Part shown: piece after piece, positions 1 to 5,135 of the stretch
Numbering within the stretch: position 1 is the stretch's first letter
Layout: every line of letters starts with the position of its first letter
DNA from: Syntrophorhabdus sp.
GTDB lineage: Bacteria; Desulfobacterota; BSN033; UBA1163
DNA length: 10,428 nucleotides
Direction: 5' to 3'
NCBI GenBank assembly: GCA_020724025.1
Contig: DYHU01000124.1
Location: forward strand, 1 to 10,428
Program-made: the position numbers and the translations under genes
The notes under the pieces: model-generated
Databases searched by the model: none
Told to the model about the DNA's origin: nothing
The model's input: only the letters and a program-made list of their open reading frames with translations

Positions 1-69
1 TGGAACAATGGAATATTGGAATAGTGGTTCTTAACCCATTATTCCATCATTCCAACATTCCATCATTCC
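1..69. repeat. TGGAAT-rich imperfect inverted repeat (copy A)
   Basis: The left part is built of TGGAAT-like units (TGGAATATTGGAATAGTGG) and the right part of their complement (CCATTATTCCATCATTCC), so the region can fold into an imperfect hairpin around roughly positions 29-37. It lies directly upstream of the Crp/Fnr gene. The same unit vocabulary occurs in the two repeats near 7166-7258 and 7856-7977, but the centre here is different. The left edge may extend beyond the window. Confidence 0.7.
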
Positions 70-83
70 TTTTAAGGTGGTTT

Positions 84-773
84 ATGTCGATCGATCTTTT
101 GAAGAGATGCCCTCTTTTTGCAGGATTAAAGGACGAAGATCTGAAGAGGGTGAGGGCTATTGCAATGCTCAGGCAGGTCGGCAAAAAGGAGGTTCTCTTC
201 TCCGAGGGTGAAGAGGCAAAGGGATTCTATGTTATCCTCTCCGGAAAGGTGAAACTCTACAAATTTTCACTGGAAGGCAAAGAGCAGATTCTCCATGTGG
301 TCTCAGCGCCGGATGCCTTTGCTGAGGCCGCACTCTTTCTCGAAGGAAGTTACCCTGCCTTTGCCGAACCATTGAGCGACAGTCAGCTTCTTTACATTCC
401 CAAGAGGGATTTCATTCAGATGATCGAGAAAAATCCTCAGCTCAGCATCAATATGATCGTCTCCCTTTCTCACTATCTGAGGCGGTTTGCCTCTCTGATT
501 GAAGAGCTTTCGCTTAAAGAGGTCTCCTCCCGGATTGCAAAATATCTGCTCGATCTCTCGGTGAAGTTGTCAAAAGAGGGGAAAAACCCGAAGGAGGTTG
601 AACTCGATCTGAGCAAGACTCAACTGGCTTCGAAACTGGGAACGATCAGCGAAACCCTTTCCAGGACGTTAGGGAAGATGAAAGCCAAAGGGATCATCGA
701 TGTGAAAAGGAATAAGATCCTGATTCTCGACCGAGAGCTCTTGGAAGAGCTGGCTTCGGGCATCAAATTGTAA
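84..773 (+). CDS. Crp/Fnr-family transcriptional regulator
   Basis: A 229-aa regulator of normal Crp/Fnr length. Residues about 10-125 form the cyclic-nucleotide-binding-like beta roll (FSEGEEAKGFYVILSGKVKL around 39-58, then FAEAALF at 79-85). Residues about 126-160 form the dimerisation helix, and the C-terminal winged helix-turn-helix includes LSKTQLASKLGTISETLSR (176-194). Only one Cys (C9) is present, so there is no FNR-type iron-sulfur cluster set. The FAEAALF segment and overall pattern recall DNR-type (heme/NO) members, but the effector cannot be told from sequence. An ATG at 24 is in frame, but its first 20 codons read through the upstream repeat. The ATG at 84 has AAGG 6 nt before it and gives the usual family N-terminus, so it was chosen. 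No target gene is evident, and a link to the carboxylase operon is not shown. Confidence 0.9.
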   Translation: MSIDLLKRCPLFAGLKDEDLKRVRAIAMLRQVGKKEVLFSEGEEAKGFYVILSGKVKLYKFSLEGKEQILHVVSAPDAFAEAALFLEGSYPAFAEPLSDSQLLYIPKRDFIQMIEKNPQLSINMIVSLSHYLRRFASLIEELSLKEVSSRIAKYLLDLSVKLSKEGKNPKEVELDLSKTQLASKLGTISETLSRTLGKMKAKGIIDVKRNKILILDRELLEELASGIKL

Positions 774-788
774 TGGGTGACCCACAAT
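767..788. repeat. Bulged hairpin at the stop codon of the Crp/Fnr gene
   Basis: ATTG (767-770) pairs with CAAT (785-788) and TGGG (774-777) pairs with CCCA (781-784). The stop codon TAA forms a bulge and TGA the loop. No T-run follows, so it is not a standard intrinsic terminator. It could be an mRNA 3' hairpin or chance. Confidence 0.3.
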
Positions 789-805
789 AGGATCCCAAAT
801 AAAAG

Positions 806-834
806 TTGACAGCAAAGAGTAGATCAATTATTTT
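806..834 (+). promoter_or_regulatory. Sigma70-like promoter of the vapBC-type pair
   Basis: TTGACA at 806-811 is a perfect -35 box. A 17-bp spacer leads to TATTTT at 829-834 (4 of 6 matches to TATAAT). The start of transcription would fall near 841, about 28 nt before the antitoxin ATG. A weak inverted repeat (TTACACAT at 833-840, ATGTAAT at 848-854) overlaps this region and could be an operator for antitoxin autoregulation. That last point is inference. Confidence 0.55.
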
Positions 835-868
835 ACACATAAAAGGTATGTAATAAGGAGGCATAACA

Positions 869-1129
869 ATGGTGAGGATCAATACTGTTTTTCAAGAGGA
901 GATTGTTGAAGAGATTGACCGGATCGCAAAGGTGGAAGGGAAGAGCAGGAGCCGGTTGTTAAGGGAGGCGGCCCAGAAGTTGATCCAAGATTATCAACAG
1001 CAGAAGGCGGAGGAAATCAGAAAAAAAAGGGTTGCCCATGCCATTGACGTTCAGGATAGATTAAGGGAGAAATCAGGGGAATGGGATTCTATTTCTGAGT
1101 TGCGAAAGTGGAGGGAGAAGCATTCATGA
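869..1129 (+). CDS. Ribbon-helix-helix antitoxin of a VapBC-type pair
   Basis: An 86-aa protein with a CopG/MetJ-like ribbon-helix-helix at residues 1-40: strand VRINTVFQEEIVEEIDRIAK, then a second helix containing SRSRLLREAAQKLIQDY. The charged C-terminal half (about 41-86) is the part that in VapB-type antitoxins normally wraps around and blocks the PIN toxin. A strong ribosome-binding site AAGGAGG (855-861) lies 7 nt before the ATG. The last codons overlap the toxin start as ATGA, which implies translational coupling with antitoxin made first. By family, it would neutralise the toxin and repress its own promoter. The family call comes from the pattern and the partner gene; the exact subfamily is not certain. 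Confidence 0.85.
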   Translation: MVRINTVFQEEIVEEIDRIAKVEGKSRSRLLREAAQKLIQDYQQQKAEEIRKKRVAHAIDVQDRLREKSGEWDSISELRKWREKHS

Positions 1130-1548
1130 AAGGATGTGTCTTGGACACCTCCGTGGTTCTTAAATGGTTTAGCGAGTTTGGAGAAAATGATCTCGATCAA
1201 GCTCTTCGGCTGAGACAAAACCTCCTCGAGCGATCAATACTTTTCATCGTTCCGGAATTATTGTTTTACGAATTGGCCAATGCACTGCGATATAACCCCA
1301 ATTTTTCGGCGAAGGATGTAAATGAGGCCCTGGATTCGGTATTTGATATGGGGTTGGAGGTAAGAAGGGCGGATAAAAAAGTGATGGAAGAGGCAACCAC
1401 CATTGGGTTCAAATTTAATATTCCTGTTTACGACGCCTATTTTCTTTCGTTGTCAAGAAGTGAAGGGAAGCCCTTAATCACCGCAGATTACAAATTCGTT
1501 GAGAGAATGAAAGGAACGAAAGGGATCATCAAGCTTTCTGATATTTAA
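1126..1548 (+). CDS. PIN-domain ribonuclease toxin (VapC family)
   Basis: A 140-aa PIN-domain protein, typical VapC size. The acidic metal-binding residues are visible: D7 in VLDTSVVLKWF, E49 in PELLFYELANAL, D103 in VYDAYFLSLS and D121 in LITADYKF. VapC toxins are Mg/Mn-dependent endoribonucleases that cut tRNA or rRNA in the cytoplasm. An earlier in-frame ATG at 1108 exists, but the ATG at 1126 overlaps the antitoxin stop as ATGA, has a GGAGGG (1110-1115) in front and gives the canonical N-terminus MKxxVLDTS. The active site looks intact, so the toxin is probably functional. Its RNA target cannot be read from the sequence. Confidence 0.9.
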   Translation: MKGCVLDTSVVLKWFSEFGENDLDQALRLRQNLLERSILFIVPELLFYELANALRYNPNFSAKDVNEALDSVFDMGLEVRRADKKVMEEATTIGFKFNIPVYDAYFLSLSRSEGKPLITADYKFVERMKGTKGIIKLSDI

Positions 1549-1553
1549 GAGTT

Positions 1554-1578
1554 CCGCCCTTTGAGCGGTTTATTTTTC
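1554..1578 (+). terminator. Possible weak intrinsic terminator after the PIN toxin
   Basis: CCGC (1554-1557) and GCGG (1565-1568) can pair over a 7-nt loop, followed by the T-rich TTTATTTTTCT. The 4-bp stem is short, so termination would be weak. Confidence 0.35.
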
Positions 1579-1593
1579 TAAAACATCATTGAA

Positions 1594-1743
1594 TTAACGG
1601 CGGCGTTCAAAAAGGCTCGCCATCGCTTTAACTGTACGGTTAATTTCATAAAAGGTTGGCCAGCTTTCCTCTTCAAGGGGCAATCGGGTGGCCTCCCGCA
1701 TTGTTTCCGGTCCCATTAACCAGAAGAGGATGGGTTTTCTCGG
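1594..1743 (-). pseudogene. C-terminal remnant of an ADP-forming acyl-CoA synthetase
   Basis: Reading the minus strand from 1743 to the TAA at 1594-1596 gives 49 codons. They include KPILFWLMGPETMREATR, then WPTFYEINRTVKAMASLF near the end. This resembles the end of the CoA-ligase part of ADP-forming acetyl/acyl-CoA synthetases, where KPV-L-WMGG-----AR, a 'G(I/W)P-Y---ERAVRALAAL' stretch and the stop follow in this order. An in-frame TGA (1744-1746) stands immediately upstream and nothing of the rest of the protein is visible, so it is a broken remnant. Such enzymes make ATP from acyl-CoA in syntrophic and fermentative anaerobes. Identification rests on pattern memory. Confidence 0.5.
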
Positions 1744-1832
1744 TCACTGGCGAACGAATAACGGACGGCTGATAACTGCACAGTTTAGACATTAAGTATA
1801 TCAAATTTCCCTCTCCCTTCTTCAGAAAAGTC
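1744..1832. other. Gene-free stretch before the brnT promoter
   Basis: Between the vapC-like stop (1548) and the brnT start (1870) lie about 320 bases without an intact gene. The left half holds the acyl-CoA synthetase remnant and the last 37 bases hold the brnT promoter. The part between shows no reading frame, hairpin or repeat that I can support. Confidence 0.5.
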
Positions 1833-1861
1833 TTGACATGTATATTCCTGCCATATACAAT
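1833..1861 (+). promoter_or_regulatory. brnTA promoter with palindromic operator
   Basis: TTGACA (1833-1838), a 17-bp spacer and TACAAT (1856-1861, 5 of 6 matches) make a strong sigma70-like promoter. A perfect inverted repeat TGTATAT (1839-1845) / ATATACA (1853-1859), with 7 bases between the arms, fills the spacer and overlaps the -10 box. BrnA-type antitoxins are known to repress their own promoter, so this is a likely operator for the antitoxin alone or in complex with the toxin. That assignment is inference. Transcription would start near 1868, almost at the GTG start codon. Confidence 0.65.
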
Positions 1862-1869
1862 AACTTATC

Positions 1870-2187
1870 GTGGAAGATACTTTTGGCAGTTTTGTCGGCT
1901 TCCAGTGGGACCGGGGTAATAGCAATAAAAACCTCTTCAAACACAATGTTCAAAACTGGGAATGTGAGCAGGTATTCTTTAACAAGCCGCTCCTTGTTCT
2001 CGAGGACCCGGGGCACTCGGTTGATGAAAAGCGATGGGCCGGATTTGGTGAGACAGATTCAGGTCGTCCCCTGGCGGTGATATTCACGAAGAGAGGCAAC
2101 CTACTCAGAGTCATCTCTGCACGAGACATGAACAGTAAGGAGAGAAAATTCTATGAAGAAAATGAAAAGAAAAATTCTGAATTTTAA
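1870..2187 (+). CDS. brnT: BrnT-family ribonuclease toxin
   Basis: A 105-aa protein matching the BrnT/DUF497 layout. FQWDRGNSNKNLFKHNV (residues 11-27) is the family's opening block. It is followed by an acidic block LEDPGHSVDEKRWAGFG, then the core strands PLAVIFTKRGNLLRVISARD and a terminal helix KERKFYEE. BrnT toxins have a RelE-like fold and cleave RNA to halt growth. The start is GTG at 1870: a stop lies three codons upstream (1861-1863) and no other start codon occurs before FQWD. There is no ribosome-binding site, and the predicted transcription start is only 1-3 nt upstream, so the mRNA may be leaderless or nearly so. The 3' end overlaps the antitoxin gene by 35 nt. Toxin-first order is normal for brnTA. 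Confidence 0.85.
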   Translation: MEDTFGSFVGFQWDRGNSNKNLFKHNVQNWECEQVFFNKPLLVLEDPGHSVDEKRWAGFGETDSGRPLAVIFTKRGNLLRVISARDMNSKERKFYEENEKKNSEF

Positions 2188-2470
2188 GAATGAAGATGAA
2201 GAACGAGAATTTTGGGCTACCCATTCCCCTCTGGATTATTTTGATTCGAAAAAGTTCAAAAGGGGGTCGTTCCCCAACCTGAAGCCGTCGCTCAAATCCA
2301 TCTCTATTCGTCTCCCAGAAGATTTGCTGGTGGAGCTTAAGACTCTTGCAAATAAGAAAGATGTGCCCTATCAAAGTCTTGCAAAAATATTTCTCGCAAG
2401 GCAAATTACCCTCGAACGGGGATCCTTGAGTAGCCGTTCCGGAAGACGTAAAGAAAAAGTCGCAGCCTAA
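2153..2470 (+). CDS. brnA: BrnA-like CopG-family antitoxin
   Basis: A 105-aa partner of BrnT. Residues 11-31 (FKNEDEEREFWATHSPLDYF and on) are the N-terminal block of CopG-type antitoxins (COG5304 / PF12441 style). Residues 48-86 form the ribbon-helix-helix: KSISIRLPEDLLVELKTLAN, then a helix with YQSLAKIFLARQI. The tail is basic (RSGRRKEK). AAGGAG (2137-2142) stands 10 nt before the ATG, inside the toxin gene. The family role is binding and neutralising the toxin and repressing the operon by binding the promoter. The gene symbol follows from pairing with BrnT; a sequence-only label would be CopG-family antitoxin. Confidence 0.85.
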   Translation: MKKMKRKILNFKNEDEEREFWATHSPLDYFDSKKFKRGSFPNLKPSLKSISIRLPEDLLVELKTLANKKDVPYQSLAKIFLARQITLERGSLSSRSGRRKEKVAA

Positions 2471-2479
2471 CCGTTATAA

Positions 2480-2496
2480 GGCAGGTGCTATCTGCC
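2480..2496. terminator. Short hairpin between convergent genes
   Basis: GGCAG (2480-2484) and CTGCC (2492-2496) pair over a 7-nt loop. The hairpin lies between the antitoxin stop and the last codons of the convergent riboflavin kinase gene. No clear T-run follows on either strand, so termination is uncertain. Confidence 0.25.
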
Positions 2497-2895
2497 ATCC
2501 GCAATCTGCAATGATAAGATTTCCACTTCTAAAAAATCCCCTTCCTTTACCTGAAGAGCTTCTTTAATCATTTTGGGGGCAATCAACTCCATCTTGTTTT
2601 CGGGATAACCTTCCACTAATGGAAGGACAATGGCTCCCTTTAACTGGTCGTTGATGAGGACGGGATAACATTTGGCGCTGCAAAACGAGGGATCTTCAGG
2701 GGTGATTTCTATTCCCCTCATGGTCTTGAGGGCATTGAAAGTTTGAAGGGATTCAGGATCAACGATCGAAACATTTAAAGTGCCGGGATAGGGATCGATG
2801 GAGAGTTTTAAGATAAATTGCTTTCTGACCCAGGGAATCTGGGTGAAACGGCCTGCCTCCCTGAGTCCCTCAACGATTCTCCCCTTAATCTTAAT
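2488..2895 (-). CDS. Archaeal-type CTP-dependent riboflavin kinase, AUU start
   Basis: A 135-aa protein of the DUF120 family, whose archaeal members (e.g. Methanocaldococcus MJ0056, about the same length) phosphorylate riboflavin to FMN with CTP. Visible blocks are GRIVEGLREAGRF (residues 5-17), DPYPGTLNV (34-42, the PGTLN metal/nucleotide motif), FCSAKCYPVLIN (71-82), GAIVLP (87-92), ELIAPKMIKEAL (103-114) and VKEGDFLEVEI (116-126). The THH-type segment seen in many archaeal enzymes is EGY here. An ATG at 2721 would remove the first 58 residues including PGTLN, so it is not the true start. The frame is open back to a TGA at 2899-2901. The only plausible initiators are ATT at 2893-2895 (7 nt after AAAGGA, overlapping the ubiX stop as ATTAA) or ATT at 2887-2889. 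The neighbour ubiX needs FMN, which fits the function. The last eight residues look like read-through into intergenic sequence. Confidence 0.8.
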   Translation of the reverse strand: MKIKGRIVEGLREAGRFTQIPWVRKQFILKLSIDPYPGTLNVSIVDPESLQTFNALKTMRGIEITPEDPSFCSAKCYPVLINDQLKGAIVLPLVEGYPENKMELIAPKMIKEALQVKEGDFLEVEILSLQIADGR

Positions 2896-3490
2896 GGTTC
2901 AGTCCTTTCTTTTTCAGGGTCTTTTTGATCTCGGCGCTTCCCCAGCGATCAAAGAGGTCGTGCTCAATATGGAACAGGTCGAGGATTTTCCCAATGGTAT
3001 GGTGAATAAGATCATCTATGGTTTTGGGATGAAAGTAGAAGGCAGGAATAGGCGGGAGGATGATCACCCCCGAGTCGGCGAGGTTCATCATCAGGTTGAG
3101 ATGACCTTTATGGAGGGGGGTCTCCCGCACGGCGAGAACCAATTTTCTTCTTTCTTTAATCGTCACATCTGCCGCACGAATGAGAAGATTTACATTAAAA
3201 GAATTGGCAATCGCCGAAAGGCTCTTGATGGAACAGGGGATGACAACCATTCCATCGGTGTGGAAAGAGCCGCTGGCAATATCCGCTCCGACATCTTTAA
3301 TATCGTAGACGACTTTGGCCAAAGATTTGATGTCCTCCGCCTTCCAGTCGGTCTCCATGAGGATGGTCTTTTCCGCGGCCTCTGTGATCACTAAGTGGGT
3401 TTCCACATTTGATTTGGAGAGGACTTCAAGAAGTCTTATCCCATAGATGGCTCCGGTCGCACCGGAGATTCCTACGATTATTCTCTTCAT
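2891..3490 (-). CDS. ubiX: UbiX-family flavin prenyltransferase
   Basis: A 199-aa protein of full UbiX/Pad1 length. It joins a dimethylallyl group to FMN to make prenylated FMN, the cofactor of UbiD-type enzymes. Diagnostic motifs are all present: GISGATGAIYG (7-17), PCSIKSLSAIANS (85-97), RAADVTIKERRKLVLAVRET (105-124) and PPIPAFYFHP (146-155). R105, K112, R122, E123 and Y152 correspond to the substrate phosphate and catalytic residues known in Pseudomonas UbiX (alignment by eye). The ATG is separated from the stop of the upstream UbiD gene by a single base, and the stop overlaps the start of the riboflavin kinase gene. The three genes are thus translationally linked and fit one cofactor pathway: FMN synthesis, prenylation and use. 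Confidence 0.95.
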   Translation of the reverse strand: MKRIIVGISGATGAIYGIRLLEVLSKSNVETHLVITEAAEKTILMETDWKAEDIKSLAKVVYDIKDVGADIASGSFHTDGMVVIPCSIKSLSAIANSFNVNLLIRAADVTIKERRKLVLAVRETPLHKGHLNLMMNLADSGVIILPPIPAFYFHPKTIDDLIHHTIGKILDLFHIEHDLFDRWGSAEIKKTLKKKGLNH

Positions 3491-3491
3491 C

Positions 3492-4853
3492 TCATTCCCC
3501 TTTGATGAGCTTTTGAAGGACAGGAGTAATCCGTTTTTTCACCTCTTCGGGAGTGTCCACCTTTTCAAAACCTTCAGGTCTGGGTTTGGTCGCATCCAAC
3601 CCCATTTTTGCCGCTAAAAATCCATGGCCCGAAGATGGGTCAATGGGTTGGCCTCTGAGGTTCGTCATGACGATAAGGTCCTTGTCTGCCTGAAATCGTG
3701 TTGCCATAGCCCATTCCACATCCTGATCATCTTGTATATTGATATCGGTATCAACCGCAATCGCCTTTTTGATATTGGAAAAAGAGAGGGCAAGCGTTAA
3801 AGCCCTACGAATTTCACCCTTATTTTCCGTATCCAGGCTTATCACCGCATGCGCCCCGAATGTTCCGGGGATGAGGCGAATTTCCATGATGGAGGGGATT
3901 TCCCTCTTCATCTTCGGAATGAAGTCGAGACCGTGAACAAGGTAAAGGAGATTGTCCACCTCCAGGCTCCAGGGGACGATGGCATGGTAAATGGCGTTTT
4001 TCCGTAAAGTGATGGCAGCCGCCTGGATGGTAGGGCTTTTTGAAAAACCCATGTAATATCCGCTTGATTCTCCGAGTATTCCATCCTTTTCCTTGCCTTG
4101 CGGATCAATATAGCCTTCAATCAGGACCTCTGCAAAGGCAGGGATCTCGAGGTCAACGGTTTGAGCCTTGACCATGGGAACCGCTTTGCCACAAATGCCT
4201 CCGGCGATGGAGAGTTTGTCCACCTCAAGCGGCGCCTTCAGGATAGCGGCGATGAGAATGAGAGGGTCGACGCCGATGACCGTTGCGATCTCCATTCTCT
4301 GCCGCCTCTTTTTATATTTTCCGTAGATTTCCGAAAGGGGAGGGTTGAGGAGTGAAATGCCAAGCCGGTCTTTCCCTCTCACCTCCATCCTGTGAAGCCC
4401 CCTTCCGATCACTCCGGTCTCCGGGTTTCGGGATGATGAAAAACCAGAGGTGATATAAGGTCCGGAATCTTTGGCATAGTGAGTCAACACCGGGAGAAGT
4501 TTCATCAGGTCCATCCCTCTCCCTCTCTTCATGACCTCTTTCGGAGAAGAATCACGGATCAAAACAGGAGACAATTTCTTCTCCATCCTCTTCGGAAATT
4601 CGTCGAAGAGTTTTTCGGGATCGATCCCTAAGGCAAGGCTGAGGCGTTTCCTCGTTCCGAGAAGATTGCCCACCACTGGCACACGATGGCCTTTCACCCG
4701 TTCAAAAAGGATGGCAGGGCCTTCTTTTTTGCCCATCTCCGAAAGAACTGCTGATATCTCATATCTCGGATCGAGGGGAGCAGAAACCGAGATAAGTTCG
4801 CCTCGTCCATTCAAATCCTCTATAAAGTGCCTCAATCCGGAAAACGCTTTCAT
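3492..4853 (-). CDS. UbiD-family (de)carboxylase 1, divergent active site
   Basis: A 453-aa UbiD-family protein. Family blocks include EGPAILFERVKG (44-55), GNLLGTRKRLSLALG (62-76), ATVIGVDPL (190-198), VDLEIPAFAEVLIEG (233-247), GESSGYYMGF (261-270) and the C-terminal AAKMGLDATKPRPEG. Known UbiD enzymes bind prFMN and use an R-E-E network. Here the Arg is R155 (GLHRMEV), but the first Glu is D257 (KDGILGE) and the second is E262. Against its two paralogues, the metal-ligand Asn is G150 and the metal-ligand Glu (PVE) is P226. Those assignments are by eye. It sits directly before ubiX with a 1-base gap, and 6 bases after the 87-aa gene. It could be a decarboxylase with an altered substrate, or a prFMN-related accessory protein. 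Confidence 0.9.
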   Translation of the reverse strand: MKAFSGLRHFIEDLNGRGELISVSAPLDPRYEISAVLSEMGKKEGPAILFERVKGHRVPVVGNLLGTRKRLSLALGIDPEKLFDEFPKRMEKKLSPVLIRDSSPKEVMKRGRGMDLMKLLPVLTHYAKDSGPYITSGFSSSRNPETGVIGRGLHRMEVRGKDRLGISLLNPPLSEIYGKYKKRRQRMEIATVIGVDPLILIAAILKAPLEVDKLSIAGGICGKAVPMVKAQTVDLEIPAFAEVLIEGYIDPQGKEKDGILGESSGYYMGFSKSPTIQAAAITLRKNAIYHAIVPWSLEVDNLLYLVHGLDFIPKMKREIPSIMEIRLIPGTFGAHAVISLDTENKGEIRRALTLALSFSNIKKAIAVDTDINIQDDQDVEWAMATRFQADKDLIVMTNLRGQPIDPSSGHGFLAAKMGLDATKPRPEGFEKVDTPEEVKKRITPVLQKLIKGE

Positions 4854-4859
4854 GATCCT

Positions 4860-5123
4860 TTATCCCTCCGGTATTTTGCTCACCTCTTTGATGACCTTGA
4901 TGGACCAGGGTTTTTCCTGAAGCTGACCCCTTCCGAGCCTGACCCAGAGGAGGTCCGGATATTTTGACTCGGATTTTGAAACCATTGCAATGGCGAAGGA
5001 ACTTCGGTATTTGTATCTGCGGTCTGATGGAGTTAAGTCCCGAATAACCATCTCCCTTTCCTGATCTTCAGGATAGGTTTGGAGATCTGTAAGGATAAAA
5101 GTGTCATACTCTTTTCCGGCCAT
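4860..5123 (-). CDS. Unrecognised 87-aa protein within the UbiD operon
   Basis: A small soluble protein, rich in charged residues, with no signal peptide or membrane segment. I do not recognise its family. It contains the blocks EYDTFILTDLQTYPEDQERE (5-24) and PDLLWVRLGRGQLQEKPWSI (56-75). AAGGAGG stands about 7 bases before the ATG, so it is well translated. It is separated by 12 bases from UbiD-like protein 2 and by 6 bases from UbiD-like protein 1. Its place between two UbiD-type genes matches the idea of a small (gamma-type) subunit, as phenylphosphate carboxylase has one, but no sequence similarity to that subunit is claimed. Position and tight spacing are seen; the subunit role is inference. 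Confidence 0.75.
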   Translation of the reverse strand: MAGKEYDTFILTDLQTYPEDQEREMVIRDLTPSDRRYKYRSSFAIAMVSKSESKYPDLLWVRLGRGQLQEKPWSIKVIKEVSKIPEG

Positions 5124-5135
5124 TTTTATACCTCC

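Noticed and set aside
84..773. Crp/Fnr gene as the regulator of the UbiD operon
   Set aside because: It is far from the operon promoter, on the other side of two toxin-antitoxin pairs, and I see no TTGAT-N4-ATCAA-type or CRP-type site near 9430-9458. The divergent LysR gene is the better candidate.
1822..2016. 64-codon minus-strand frame and 80-codon plus-strand frame over brnT
   Set aside because: They overlap the brnT frame, which has the family motifs, and cover the promoter; neither has a recognisable domain.
2488..2721. 77-aa protein starting at the ATG at 2721
   Set aside because: Conserved residues of the DUF120 fold, including PGTLN, continue upstream in the same frame to about 2895, so the short version would be an artefact of requiring an ATG start.
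2798..3394. 198-codon open frame on the plus strand
   Set aside because: Antisense to ubiX and the riboflavin kinase gene, which both carry conserved motifs; no sensible domain in the plus-strand translation.
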